A stretch of DNA of 64,000 bases from VAZQ01 sp963721005 (GTDB lineage Bacteria > Pseudomonadota > Alphaproteobacteria > Rhizobiales > Xanthobacteraceae). The stretch covers positions 2,046,001-2,110,000 of the forward strand of contig CAVRHR010000003.1 of assembly GCA_963721005.1 (NCBI GenBank). Direction: 5' to 3'. Positions 51,994 through 61,364 of this stretch are shown piece by piece (within the stretch, counting starts at the first letter, position 1; each line of letters begins with the position of its first letter). Made by a program: the position numbers and the translations under genes. A model generated the notes under the pieces. That model did no database searches and was not told the origin of the DNA. It was given only the letters and a program-made list of their open reading frames with translations.

Positions 51994-53517
51994 ATGACAA
52001 GGAGTGTATTGCTTGCCACCGCCGCTAGTTTAATGGCGATGGCGGGGGCGGCGCAGGCCGCCGACGCGGTGCCGACGAAAGCGATGCCGACGAAAGCCAA
52101 GCCAGTGCAATATGTGAAGATTTGCACGCTCTATGGCGACGGCTTCTACTACATTCCGGGTACCGAAACTTGCATCAAGATCGGCGGAAAAATCCAGGAG
52201 GACATCGCCTGGAACGCCACCGGCGCCCGGAGCCCCAACTATTTCGCGCTGGGTGGATCGCAGGATCGCACGAGCACGCAGCTCTCCACGCGCGGCCGCG
52301 TCGACATGGCCATGGATGCGCGCAGCCAGACCCAGTATGGCGTGGTCCGAAGCGTGGGCCTGATGCATTTCCAGAACCAGGATCAAGCGGAATCGATGAA
52401 CACCGCGCGGGCGTTCATCCAATGGTCGGGGTGGACCTTCGGCCGCATCAAGTCGTATCAGGACACCTTCGCGCTCAATGACAGCTGGAACATCGAGCAA
52501 GGCCAGACCAACAGCGACACCGGCGCCAACGGCGTGCAATCGATTGCCTACACGGCCGACTTCGGCGGCGGCGTCACGCTGGATGCCGGTGTCGACGACC
52601 GGCGGACCAAGCCGCTGATCAACCTGTCGTCCGCGGCGGCCCTCAAGATCGGCGCCGAGGCGGTCGATACCCATTCGACCCAAAGCTGGCCCGACACGTA
52701 CCTTGCCCTTCACATCGATGAAACCTGGGGCTTCGTGGCAGCCTCGGGCGGAATCCACAACGTCAATGCGGGCTATTACTCGGGTGGGGGCACCGGCCCC
52801 TTTGCGGCGTTCAAATCGTGTGTTGCCGCGGCAGCCTCGACGACGCAGTGCGGCCATCCGAGCGACGCGATCGGTTACTTCGGGCAAATTGGAGGAGAGC
52901 TCAAGGTGCCGACGGGCCCAGGCGACAAAATCGGCTGGGGCGCTCGCTACAGCGTAGGCGCGACCCAATTCGGCGGCGGCAGCCAGCTTTCCAGTCCCGC
53001 CCTGTTCGGCTCGGGCAATACTTTGGGACTGGGCTTCAGCTCCGACGGCGTCTTCGTCAACGGTTCGAGCATCGAGCTGACTACGGCGATGGCGCTGCAG
53101 GGCGGCTACATGCATTATTGGTTTCCTACCCTGAGCAGCAACATCTTCGTCGGCTATGCCAGGATCACCTACGACGCGACGGCGCAGAGCTATTATGCGG
53201 GGGCGCTGTGCGGTGCCGCCGGCACCGGCGCGACGGCCCAGGCGAACTTTTCGGTTGTCAAGGGATCAAACGACTGCAATCCGAACTGGGCGTATATGGA
53301 GCTCGGGAGCCGGACGACCTGGACTCCGTTCCCTGATCTGGCGATCTCCGCCCAGATCATGTACAATCAAGTATGGTCGGGGTTCAAAGGCGCCGCAACT
53401 CTGCTCGCGGCACCTGCCGTCGGGGCGCGACCCATCGGCTCCTATGTTTTTGCAAATCAGGCCATCTGGACCGGTTATTTCCGGATCGCCCGCACCTACA
53501 GCTCTGCCACCGAATAG
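51994..53517 (+). CDS. Porin of the Rhizobiales Omp2 type
   Basis: A 507-residue outer-membrane protein: signal peptide to about AQAA, then VKICTLYGDGFYYIPGTETC and IKIGGKIQEDIAWN, the characteristic start of the alphaproteobacterial porin family (two Cys near residues 45-60). Many alternating beta segments follow (RGRVDMAMDARSQTQYG, QWSGWTFGRIKSYQDTF), ending in an aromatic-rich strand. It forms a general diffusion channel. It is preceded by a long AT-rich leader, as is common for strongly expressed porins. Confidence 0.9.
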   Translation: MTRSVLLATAASLMAMAGAAQAADAVPTKAMPTKAKPVQYVKICTLYGDGFYYIPGTETCIKIGGKIQEDIAWNATGARSPNYFALGGSQDRTSTQLSTRGRVDMAMDARSQTQYGVVRSVGLMHFQNQDQAESMNTARAFIQWSGWTFGRIKSYQDTFALNDSWNIEQGQTNSDTGANGVQSIAYTADFGGGVTLDAGVDDRRTKPLINLSSAAALKIGAEAVDTHSTQSWPDTYLALHIDETWGFVAASGGIHNVNAGYYSGGGTGPFAAFKSCVAAAASTTQCGHPSDAIGYFGQIGGELKVPTGPGDKIGWGARYSVGATQFGGGSQLSSPALFGSGNTLGLGFSSDGVFVNGSSIELTTAMALQGGYMHYWFPTLSSNIFVGYARITYDATAQSYYAGALCGAAGTGATAQANFSVVKGSNDCNPNWAYMELGSRTTWTPFPDLAISAQIMYNQVWSGFKGAATLLAAPAVGARPIGSYVFANQAIWTGYFRIARTYSSATE

Positions 53518-53561
53518 CGGGAGACCGCAGCTCGACGATCCGATCAGGGCGGAGTTCATTG

Positions 53562-54281
53562 ATGAAATACGTGGAGCACGCCACAATGAAGCGCATCGGG
53601 CCATTCGCTTGGCCCGGTGCGCTTGGAATCATTGTGCTGACGACCTTGGCGCCGGGAAATGCGCGCGCCGAGGACGACCCGAGCAGCATGTGGAGCGTTG
53701 ACAAGAAAATCATCTACGAGGTGCTCAGGAGCTTCGGCATGGCCCCGAAGCGCACCTTGGAGGACCAGTTCGAGTTTCCGGAGCGTGCGCCTTTGGTGGT
53801 GCCGTCGTCCCGCGTGCCGCCGCCGCCGCAGACCGCTCCGGCGGCGCACGCCCCCAACTGGCCGGCCGAGGCGGATGCCGGCCGGGAAGCCGCCAAGAAG
53901 CGGCCGGTGAATCGCAAGGATATCGACCCCGATCAGTTCACCAACCCGATGCGTCCGAGCGAGCTCGCCGCTACCGGTGCGGCGCCCGGCGCGCCCAGCC
54001 GGCCTGCCGGCGAGGCCGGCATGAGCGACACGATCCCGCCCTCCCAGCTGGGAAGCTCGGGCGGGCTTTTCGGGGGTCTTTTCGGGGGCAACAGCCGGCA
54101 GCAGGAGCAACAGGCCGATACCTCCGTCGCCGAGCCGCCGCCGCGTAGGCTGATCGACCCCCCGGCCGCCTATCGGACTCCCTCGCCCAACCAGCCCTAT
54201 GGGACCGTCACCCCATCGGCCAATCCTCCGAGGTCGACCAAGCCGGCGGACCATGCGCTGGGCAACGACGTCGGACTGTGA
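53562..54281 (+). CDS. Secreted proline-rich protein of unknown function
   Basis: About 239 residues: a signal peptide (GPFAWPGALGIIVLTTLA... NARA), a short conserved-looking MWSVDKKIIYEVLRSFGMA, then a low-complexity Pro/Ala/Gly-rich region including GGLFGGLFGG. The start at 53562 follows GGAG; an ATG at 53586 is possible. It begins 44 bases after the porin stop and may share its transcript. No known domain. Confidence 0.6.
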   Translation: MKYVEHATMKRIGPFAWPGALGIIVLTTLAPGNARAEDDPSSMWSVDKKIIYEVLRSFGMAPKRTLEDQFEFPERAPLVVPSSRVPPPPQTAPAAHAPNWPAEADAGREAAKKRPVNRKDIDPDQFTNPMRPSELAATGAAPGAPSRPAGEAGMSDTIPPSQLGSSGGLFGGLFGGNSRQQEQQADTSVAEPPPRRLIDPPAAYRTPSPNQPYGTVTPSANPPRSTKPADHALGNDVGL

Positions 54282-54708
54282 CCGTCGCCGGTCACACGTG
54301 ATTCCTTCATCGGCATAGTCCTCCGCTCTCGACCGGCTCGAGCAGCGGAGGTCCGCTGCTTCGGTTGAGGGACACAATTCCTACCAGCACGTTCGACGTC
54401 GATCCGATGACAGGGTCGTGGGGCGCCTTTAGCCACTCGACGACCATTCTGCCGGCGCCGCAATTGGGCTCGGATCAAAGACCCGCTCCGACCGCAGTAT
54501 CCAAGCAAAAACAATCACTTAGAAGCAGCCCGGCCGTCGATCCGGCGGCATTGAAAGAGCTCAACCAAAGATTGACGAGGCGTTAAGAACGGCAGCTTTA
54601 CGAGAAGGCTATGGCTTCACTCCAAATGATTACGGCATTCAGCCCTTATCTATCCCGCCGAGGAGCACCACAATAAAAGACGCTACTAACACAGCTTTGG
54701 AGAAAAAA
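54282..54708. other. Intergenic region with one weak small reading frame
   Basis: A 427-base gap between secreted-protein genes. It contains a frame at 54407-54586 (59 residues ending KELNQRLTRR) with no ribosome site or recognisable family. No other motif was seen; the last ~100 bases become AT-richer and should hold the promoter of the 54709 gene. Confidence 0.4.
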
Positions 54709-54951
54709 ATGTTGACCAAGATCGCTCTCGCGGCAGCTCTCGTCATCAGCTCTGTTTCCGTGACGCTGGCCAAGGACGCGAAGGACCATGACGGCAAGGC
54801 TTTGGCACACGCCCACGCGAGCTATGCCCTGTCGCACGAGCGGCTGAGCCCCGCCGTGGGTCAGAACGTCTCGACGGATCGAACCGCAGCCACGGAGCGG
54901 CCCATCACTCAGTTCGAGAAGAATTGGTTCGACTACCAGGATCAAGACTAA
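54709..54951 (+). CDS. Small secreted protein of unknown function
   Basis: An 80-residue protein with a clear signal peptide (LTKIALAAALVISSVSVTLA) and a short hydrophilic, His-containing mature part (AHAHASYALSHERLS) ending FDYQDQD. GGAG at good spacing precedes the ATG at 54709. Similar short secreted proteins occur in Bradyrhizobium (recalled). Function unknown. Confidence 0.6.
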   Translation: MLTKIALAAALVISSVSVTLAKDAKDHDGKALAHAHASYALSHERLSPAVGQNVSTDRTAATERPITQFEKNWFDYQDQD

Positions 54952-55317
54952 GGTTGCGACCGTCGGCGACGACCGTTGTTCCCAGCGGAATGCGCCAGAC
55001 GACGATTTGGGCCCGCCGCTGATTGTTTGGTCGTGAGAGGTCAAGGCTGACCTCCCACGATAACTTCTCCCGCCGGGTGGGGTGGCGGAGCCACCCGTTT
55101 AATCCGGCTTTGGCGCCCTTGCAGGGCGCGTTTCGGGGCGCATGTCCTGCACCCGATGGCAATACGCCTTCATCTGCATCGGATCTTGACCGAAGCCAAG
55201 CTGGCGCGGCGGAGCGCTGGGCTTGACGTTCCGCGCCACGCACGCGGGGCGAAGAAGCGTCTGTTTCCGGGGGCACGAGTCCCCTTCAGCGAATAAAGCC
55301 GACGACGGCCCGCCATC
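54952..55317. other. Intergenic region with several hairpins
   Basis: No gene is convincing here. GTGAGAGGTCA/TGACCTCCCAC (55033-55058), CGGGTGG/CCACCCG (55074-55097) and a GGCGCCC/GGGCGC pair could fold in a row, so part of it may be a dispersed structured repeat. The frame at 55023-55226 translates it but has no ribosome site. Confidence 0.4.
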
Positions 55318-55346
55318 AAAAAAGCCCCGGACTCGCGTCCGGGGCT
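55318..55346 (-). terminator. Rho-independent terminator of the Omp25-like gene
   Basis: On the minus strand AGCCCCGGA and TCCGGGGCT form a perfect 9-bp stem with a 6-base loop, followed by a run of T (six A on the plus strand at 55318-55323). It lies about 45 bases beyond the stop of the barrel gene. Confidence 0.85.
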
Positions 55347-55389
55347 CAAGTAGTCATGAAGCCGAGTTCAGAGGCTCAGGACTTCAAAA

Positions 55390-56167
55390 TCAGTGGCCCA
55401 TGTTGAACCGGTAAACCAGTTCGCTGCGCACGGTCTGCACGAACTTCTTCGAGTTCCACGCATTACCGGTCGGCACGCCGGTTGCGTTGGACACCTCCGA
55501 AAGATCGACAGCCTGATAGGTCGAGTAGCGGTATTCGCTCTTCAGGAAGAAGCCGGCGGGCAGGATCGAGACCGCATACTCGAAACCGCTGCCGAGGAAC
55601 CAGCCGTTATATGTCTGTGCAGCGACATTGGTTCCCAGGGTAAGTTGCGGAAGGTTGAACTGGAACATGTCCATCCGGTCGAAGTGCGCCTGGGTGAACA
55701 GCCGAGAAGTAGGTCAAGACGGTCGGTGTCACCAGCCAGCCGATCCGACCACCGGCCCCCCAGGCCCACTTTTCGCTTTCTTGAGCGGAATTGAAAAAGC
55801 TGTCAAATTGGCCCTTGATGCTGCCGAAATCCCAGTCGCCAAAAGCGCCGATCACGATATTCGAGCTGACCTGATAGTCACAGCCGGCACCCGCGGTTCC
55901 GAACCAGCCTCTGCCGCCGGCGGTGAAGAGTGGAGAGATCGGCACGTGTCCGGGATCGGTTTCATGGACGTTGTCCTGGTTCCACATCCCGTAGCCGGCG
56001 CCGCCGGCAATGTAGCAGCCGGTCCAGCTATAGACGGGCGGTGGGGGCGCCTTCATCAGCATCGGAGCCGGCCTGGCCGACAGGTCCGCCGCCATGGCGC
56101 CACCCGCCACCATCGCGCTCAGAATGGCGCCCGCGACCAATGCGCCTGCTTTCGATGTGTTCCTCAT
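55390..56167 (-). pseudogene. Omp25-like outer-membrane beta-barrel protein, frameshifted
   Basis: Frame 1 (56167-55700): a signal peptide (AGALVAGAILSAMVAGGAMA), YSWTGCYIAGGAGYGMWNQD and VSSNIVIGAFGDWDFGSIKG, typical of the Omp25/Omp31 family. Near 55699 the frame changes by one base; the match resumes as FTQAHFDRMDMFQFNLPQLT, NGWFLGSGFEYAVSILPAGF, and ends SELVYRFNMGH, the expected last beta strand, at 55390. The joined length is about 258 residues. AAGGGG precedes the ATG and a clean terminator follows, so the gene may be expressed and the frameshift could be a sequencing error. Confidence 0.8.
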
Positions 56168-56393
56168 GACCCGCCCCTTTTGCGACCATTTAAACCTAAG
56201 ATGAATATACGCCGCGTGGGGACGTTTGGCTGTGCCATTTCGGCAACGATCGGCTTAAATCATACCGTGTATTGGCGGCCGTCCGTGGATCGAAGGGAGC
56301 ACTTCCGCCGGGTTTTGGCCCGCAACAGCACGGTCAGGAAAAGTTAAGCATCTCAACCGCTTATGACCATCCCCACGGCGATTACGAAAGCCT

Positions 56394-57431
56394 TCAATTG
56401 AGCTCCACCGAAAACACCGCGGCGCGGTCGTGGATGGGCTTGGGGGCCGCATAGGCCCGCGCCAGCAGGGCCTGGATTTGCCGGTCGTCCAACGGCTCGA
56501 GGCTCAGGCGCTGCCTGGCCGATTCGGAGCGGAATTGCTCGTCCCGCAGAACCGACTGGAAGGCCTTGCGGTAGAGCGCCATGCGGTCGGCCGGCATGCC
56601 CGGGGGCGCCACGAAGGGGCGGCCGAACTCCTGCGGCAGCACGATCAATTCCAGCACCTTGCGGTCGTCCGGATTGCTCAGGAGATCGATGGCGAGCGGC
56701 ACCTGCGGCAGCTCCGGGTTCTTCTCCAGGCCCATCTGCACCACCACGTTGATCTTGCGATTCTCGATCCAGTCGTAGCTGATGGCCTTGTAGGTCTGCC
56801 AGGCCAGCCCGCAGATGCCTTCGACCTCACCCTTCTCCACCGCCAGCCGCATGCTGCCGGTGTCGTAGCCGCTGATGACCTTGAATTTGGTGCCGAACAG
56901 CGCGTTCAGGATTTTCGGGTAGACGCCGGGACCCGCGCTCACCCCGGTGGCGGCGACCGGCACCTCCCGGCTGGTCGCATCCTGCAGGGTCTTGATCGGG
57001 CTTGTGATCGCGGTGACGCAGATCGCCTGCTGCTTGTCGGTGCTGCCGATCCATTCGAGCTTGCGCGGATCGTAGTGGGCGACCGGGGAATCGTAGAGCG
57101 GCAGCATGAGGGAGGCGTTCTGCGCCGCCAGGATGGCCGAGCCGTCGCGCGGCGCGGAATTGTAGATGAAGTTCGCCGCCGCCACCCCGGCCGCGGTCGG
57201 CATGTTCTTGATCACGAAATTCGGATTGCCGGGCAGGTAACGGCTCATGTGGCGGGCGAGGAGCCGGGCGATGGCGTCGTAACCGCCGCCGCCGCCGGAG
57301 CCCACATACAGGGACAGCGACGCGGTCTTGAAGAACTCCTCGGCCGACTGTCCGTGCGCCAAAGCGGGCGAGACCGCCAGCGCCGCCGCGATCAGGACAC
57401 GGCGGATGCTGCAAGGGCGGCGCGACGACAT
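56394..57431 (-). CDS. Divergent Bug-like periplasmic binding protein
   Basis: A 345-residue receptor with a signal peptide to about HGQ. It has a Gly-rich LSLYVGSGGGGGYDAIARLL and GNPNFVIKNMPTAAGVAAAN in place of the usual Bug opening, and the later REVPVAATGVSAGPGVYPKI, so it is a distinct branch of the tripartite tricarboxylate receptor family. The ATG lies 4 bases after the cytochrome c gene, with which it forms an operon. Confidence 0.8.
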   Translation of the reverse strand: MSSRRPCSIRRVLIAAALAVSPALAHGQSAEEFFKTASLSLYVGSGGGGGYDAIARLLARHMSRYLPGNPNFVIKNMPTAAGVAAANFIYNSAPRDGSAILAAQNASLMLPLYDSPVAHYDPRKLEWIGSTDKQQAICVTAITSPIKTLQDATSREVPVAATGVSAGPGVYPKILNALFGTKFKVISGYDTGSMRLAVEKGEVEGICGLAWQTYKAISYDWIENRKINVVVQMGLEKNPELPQVPLAIDLLSNPDDRKVLELIVLPQEFGRPFVAPPGMPADRMALYRKAFQSVLRDEQFRSESARQRLSLEPLDDRQIQALLARAYAAPKPIHDRAAVFSVELN

Positions 57432-57435
57432 CGGC

Positions 57436-57849
57436 CTACTGCCGGGTCGCCAGATAGGCCACGATGTCGGCGCGGTCGCTCTGCGCGACGCCCTGGAACA
57501 CCCCCATGGCGGTGCCCGGCACCATCTGGCCCGGCGCCGCGATCCAGCCGGCGACCAGATCCTCGTTCCAGTCCCAGGTCGCGGCCGCCTTGAAGGCGCG
57601 CGAATAATTGAAGCCCGCGACGGTGCCCGCCTTGCGGTGCAGGATGCCGAACAAGTTGGGCCCGAACCGGTTGGGACCGCCATCCTCGAGCGTGTGGCAG
57701 ATCGCGCATTGGCGCACGAACGCGGCTCCGCCCTTGGTGGCGTCGCCGGCGGCGCGGCCGGGGTCGGCGCCCAGCAACGCCAGGGCGAGGAGCGCGGCGG
57801 CGGCCGGCAACCAAGCCTTGCGGAAATTGCCGCAGGTTCGAAAGCGCAT
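57436..57849 (-). CDS. Class I cytochrome c
   Basis: A 137-residue protein with a signal peptide (to about GRAA) and one haem site FVRQCAICHTLEDGG (Cys-x-x-Cys-His), then GPNLFGILHRKAGTVAGFNY and a distal Met in PGTAMGVFQGV. This is the cytochrome c2/c550 type used in periplasmic electron transfer. GGAG lies upstream of the ATG. It is divergent from the haem-c propeller gene at 57969 and coupled to a Bug-like receptor. Confidence 0.88.
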   Translation of the reverse strand: MRFRTCGNFRKAWLPAAAALLALALLGADPGRAAGDATKGGAAFVRQCAICHTLEDGGPNRFGPNLFGILHRKAGTVAGFNYSRAFKAAATWDWNEDLVAGWIAAPGQMVPGTAMGVFQGVAQSDRADIVAYLATRQ

Positions 57850-57968
57850 GTGAATCGCTCCTCGCGATCGTGGCTGATCTGCTAGTGTGTGGTGTAGTTT
57901 CTCGCGTTCAAAACGTCAAAGCGCCGGGGCCGGAATCCTTTGTCGAAGGACCGGCGGGAGATCGGATC

Positions 57969-60206
57969 ATGAGCCACAGGAGCCTGTTGCCCGCCCTCAT
58001 CGCGATGCTGGCGGCCGTGCTGCCGGCCCGCCTGAATGCCCAGCCGAGCCCGCCGGCGACGGCCGCGGTCGAGATCGACGCGCATGCGATCGGCGGCACG
58101 GTGACCAGCCGCTTCGGGGCGGAGGCCGGCGTCTGGGTGATCGCGGAGACCCGCGATCTCGGCACCCGCTTCGCCAAGATGGTAGTCACCGACGACCATG
58201 GGCGTTACGTGCTGCCCGACCTTCCGGCTGCCTCCTACCAGGTGTGGGTGCGCGGCTACGGATTGGTGGATTCGCCGAAAATCGCGAGCGCGCCCGGCAG
58301 GAATCTCGACCTGACCGCCGTGGTGGCGCCCAATCTCGCCGCCGCAGCGCAATATTATCCGGCGATCTACTGGTTCGCGATGATCCGGGTTCCCGACCCC
58401 GGCAAGTTTCCGGGCACCGGTCCCAACGGCAACGGCATCCCGGTCCAGTACAAGACCCAGGATCAATGGCTGAACGCGGTCAAGACCAACGGCTGCGGCA
58501 ATTGTCACCAGATCGGCAATTACGCGACCCGGACCATTCCGGAGGCGCTCGGCCATTTCGACACCTCGATCGAGGCATGGGCGCGGCGCCTGCAATCGGG
58601 GCCGGCCGGCCTGACCATGATCGCCAACATGGCGCCCCTGCTGACGCCGGGCGGCGGCCATCTGGCGGCGCTGGCGGATTGGACGGATCGCATCAAGGCC
58701 GGCGAGCTGCCGAGCGCGACGCCGCCGCGGCCGACCGGCGTCGAGCGCAATGTCGTGGTGACGGTGCGGGACTGGTCGGATCCCAAGCATTACCTGCACG
58801 ACCTGACGCTCACCGACAAACGCGATCCGACCGTCAACGGCTACGGATTGATCTATGGGGCGGCCGAGCTCTCCACCGACAACCTGCCGGTCCTCGACCC
58901 GGTGCACAACACCAAGACCGTCATGAAGGTACCGGTGCGCGATCCGAAGGGAACGCCGAGCTCGGCCTTGGCCAATCCGGTGCTGGCGCCTTCGCCCTAT
59001 TGGGGAACCGAGCAAATCTGGGACACGCAGGTCAACGCGCACAATCCGATGATGGACCAGGCCGGCCGGGTCTATTTCACGGCGCAGCAGCGCTCCCCGA
59101 AGGATCCGCCTGATTACTGCAAGCGCAATTCGCCGCTGCGCTCGGCCCAGCTCTACCCGCTCGCCGGAACGCCCGACGGCTTCGTCCAGAACGCGCGCCA
59201 GGTCACCGTCTATGATCCCAAGACCAAGCAGTTCTCGTTCATCGATACCTGCTTCGGCACCCACCATCTCAATTTCGCCGAGGATGCCGACAATACGCTC
59301 TGGCTCAGCAACAACAGCCAGGGCAATCTCGCGGTGGTGGGCTGGATCAACACCAGGATGTACTGGGAGACCGGCGACCAGGCGAGATCGCAGGGCTGGA
59401 CGCCCCTGATCGTCGACACCAACGGCAACGGCAAGCGCGACGAAGGTTACAACGAGCCCGGCAAGCCCGGCGATCCGAGCAAGGACACCCGGATTCCCTT
59501 CGGCATGTACGGAATTTCCTGGTCACCGGCCGACGGCTCCCTGTGGGGATCGAACCTCGCCCATCCGGGCTATCTGGTTCGTCTCGCCCCGGGACCGAAC
59601 CCGCCGGAGACCGCGCTGGCGGAGCTCTATCGCATCCCGCTGCCCGGCTATGGCATCCGCGGCATGGACATCGATCGCAACGGCGTGGTCTGGTCGCCGC
59701 TCGACAGCGGCCATATCGCGAGCTTCGACCGCCGCAAGTGCAAGGGCCCGCTCAACGGGCCGGGCGCCGAGCTCGGCAACAAGTGTCCGGAAGGCTGGGC
59801 CTTCTATCCGATCCCCGGGCCCGGATTCCAGGGCGATGCCGGCGCCGCGGAGAACCCCTATTACGTGTGGGTCGACCAGCACGACATCCTGGGCCTCGGC
59901 CCCAACACGCCGATCGCCACCGGCAACGAATCCAATTCGCTGCATGCGCTGGTGGGCGGGCAGGTCATCGAGCTGCGCGTCCCCTACCCGATGGGCTTCT
60001 TCGCCAAGGGCCTCGACGGCCGCATCGATGATCCCAAGGCCGGCTGGAAGGGCCGCGGCCTGTGGGTGACCTCCGGCAATCGCACGCCCGCCCATATCGA
60101 GGGCGTCGATGCGCCGGCGGCCGGCGCGCCCGGCAAGACCACCGCGACGCTGTCGAGCCCGATGGTGATCAACTTTCAGCTCCGCCCCGATCCCCTCGCC
60201 CATTGA
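57969..60206 (+). CDS. Secreted haem-c beta-propeller protein with a carboxypeptidase-regulatory-like domain
   Basis: About 745 residues. Signal peptide to about NAQ; an N-terminal carboxypeptidase-regulatory-like beta domain (IGGTVTSRFGAEAGVWVIAE, VVTDDHGRYVLPDLPAASYQ); a haem c site at Cys176-x-x-Cys179-His180 (GCGNCHQIG); and a long propeller region of virginiamycin B lyase-like blades (HHLNFAEDADNTLWLSNNSQ, RGMDIDRNGVVWSPLDSG). This combination suggests a periplasmic redox enzyme or sensor of unknown substrate. The ATG at 57969 is chosen for the signal peptide. It is followed by a secreted CMD-like gene after 35 bases. Confidence 0.82.
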   Translation: MSHRSLLPALIAMLAAVLPARLNAQPSPPATAAVEIDAHAIGGTVTSRFGAEAGVWVIAETRDLGTRFAKMVVTDDHGRYVLPDLPAASYQVWVRGYGLVDSPKIASAPGRNLDLTAVVAPNLAAAAQYYPAIYWFAMIRVPDPGKFPGTGPNGNGIPVQYKTQDQWLNAVKTNGCGNCHQIGNYATRTIPEALGHFDTSIEAWARRLQSGPAGLTMIANMAPLLTPGGGHLAALADWTDRIKAGELPSATPPRPTGVERNVVVTVRDWSDPKHYLHDLTLTDKRDPTVNGYGLIYGAAELSTDNLPVLDPVHNTKTVMKVPVRDPKGTPSSALANPVLAPSPYWGTEQIWDTQVNAHNPMMDQAGRVYFTAQQRSPKDPPDYCKRNSPLRSAQLYPLAGTPDGFVQNARQVTVYDPKTKQFSFIDTCFGTHHLNFAEDADNTLWLSNNSQGNLAVVGWINTRMYWETGDQARSQGWTPLIVDTNGNGKRDEGYNEPGKPGDPSKDTRIPFGMYGISWSPADGSLWGSNLAHPGYLVRLAPGPNPPETALAELYRIPLPGYGIRGMDIDRNGVVWSPLDSGHIASFDRRKCKGPLNGPGAELGNKCPEGWAFYPIPGPGFQGDAGAAENPYYVWVDQHDILGLGPNTPIATGNESNSLHALVGGQVIELRVPYPMGFFAKGLDGRIDDPKAGWKGRGLWVTSGNRTPAHIEGVDAPAAGAPGKTTATLSSPMVINFQLRPDPLAH

Positions 60207-60241
60207 GCGGAGCATCCTACCAAGCAAACAGGGAGGACGTC

Positions 60242-60892
60242 ATGCTGACCAAGCTGATAATCGCCGGAGCCGTCGGCGCGCTGATCGGCGCCGCTGCGTT
60301 TGCGGCCGCCGCTCCGGAATTGAACCTGCGCGGCGGCCGCTTCAAGCCGCCGACCTATGCGGAGCTCGCGCCGGACCAGAAGGCCTATGTGGACCGGGAG
60401 ATCGCCGCCGGGCGCGCGTTCGGACCCGGTGGGCCCGCCAACATCAGCCTGCGCAGCCCCGAGATGGCGGAGCTGGAGCGGCCGCTGACCGAGTATCTGC
60501 GCTTCAAGTCGCCGATGCAGCGCAAGCTCAAGGAGATCGCCGTCATGCTGACGGCGCGCTTCTGGGGCGGCCAATACGTCTGGTACTCGCATCGCCAGCA
60601 GGCCCTCGACGCCGGCCTCGCCCCGGCCTTCATCAGCGCCATGGCGGCCGGCGAGCGGCCCGCCGAGATGAGCGGCGACGAAGCCGCCGTCTACGACTTC
60701 GCCACCGAGCTGCTGCAGACCCGGCAGGTGAGCGACGCCAATTTCAAGAACATGGTGGATCGCTTCGGCGAGCGCGGCGTGGTCGAGACGGTCGGCCTGA
60801 TGGGCCACTTCCACACCCTCACGATGCTGTTCGTGGTCGACCGCTTCCCGGTGCCCAAGGGCGCGCCCGACGAGATCAAGGCGCCGCGGTGA
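60242..60892 (+). CDS. Secreted carboxymuconolactone decarboxylase-like protein
   Basis: A 216-residue paralogue of 22074-22736. Shared features are a Sec signal peptide, PELNLRGGRFKPPTYAEL, the core KEIAVMLTARFWGGQYVWYS and HRQQALDAGL, and a late HFHTLTMLFVVDRFPVPKG. No Cys-x-x-Cys. GGAGG precedes the ATG. As with its paralogue, it lies directly downstream of a secreted propeller gene, here one with haem c. Confidence 0.83.
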   Translation: MLTKLIIAGAVGALIGAAAFAAAAPELNLRGGRFKPPTYAELAPDQKAYVDREIAAGRAFGPGGPANISLRSPEMAELERPLTEYLRFKSPMQRKLKEIAVMLTARFWGGQYVWYSHRQQALDAGLAPAFISAMAAGERPAEMSGDEAAVYDFATELLQTRQVSDANFKNMVDRFGERGVVETVGLMGHFHTLTMLFVVDRFPVPKGAPDEIKAPR

Positions 60893-61364
60893 TTCTATAG
60901 GGCAGACAGGTAACGCGCTACGCCGCGGCGGCGAGGAAAGCGGCCCGGCACGCGTTGCCCACGCGTCGGGCGCGATCGCGTGGGCAAAATTGCGCAGCGC
61001 GCGCGCTCTCACGATCTCGGGTGCCAGGCAATTTTGCCCACCCCACGCCGCGCGCCGAGTGTGGGCGCGACCGCAAGCAACAAAACACGATCATCGCCGC
61101 CGTCCCCGCCATCACCATCATACCGGTGCGCAGGCGGACGCCGAATGGAGATTATCCAAATACCTCACGGCCTTTTTTAGAATTGTCGGTGGTCAGCCTT
61201 ATTCAACATCACGCCGACCGGTAGCTGCGTCATCCAGATACCGCCAGCAATCAACAATCACAACAGCGAACGGTTGCGCGCCGCAGAATTAACCGGCCGC
61301 GATCCAAATTAAGTCGCATTACGAATCAAATTTGCGGGCTGCCATCACATTGGAGGGGCGTGTA
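60893..61364. other. Intergenic region with mutually exclusive hairpins
   Basis: A 472-base gap. TTGCCCACGCG (60955-60965) pairs with CGCGTGGGCAA (60977-60987), and the overlapping GTGGGCAAAATTGC (60980-60993) also pairs with GCAATTTTGCCCAC (61028-61041). The middle segment can therefore join only one partner at a time. From 61080 the sequence is AT-richer and should hold the promoter of the TAXI gene. No gene seen. Confidence 0.45.

Noticed and set aside
54365..54586. A 73-codon frame starting with TTG
   Set aside because: No ribosome site and no recognisable family; mentioned only in the intergenic entry.
55023..55226. A 67-codon frame (MFGRERSRL...)
   Set aside because: No ribosome site and it lies in a hairpin-rich, probably repetitive stretch; such peptides look like translated repeats.
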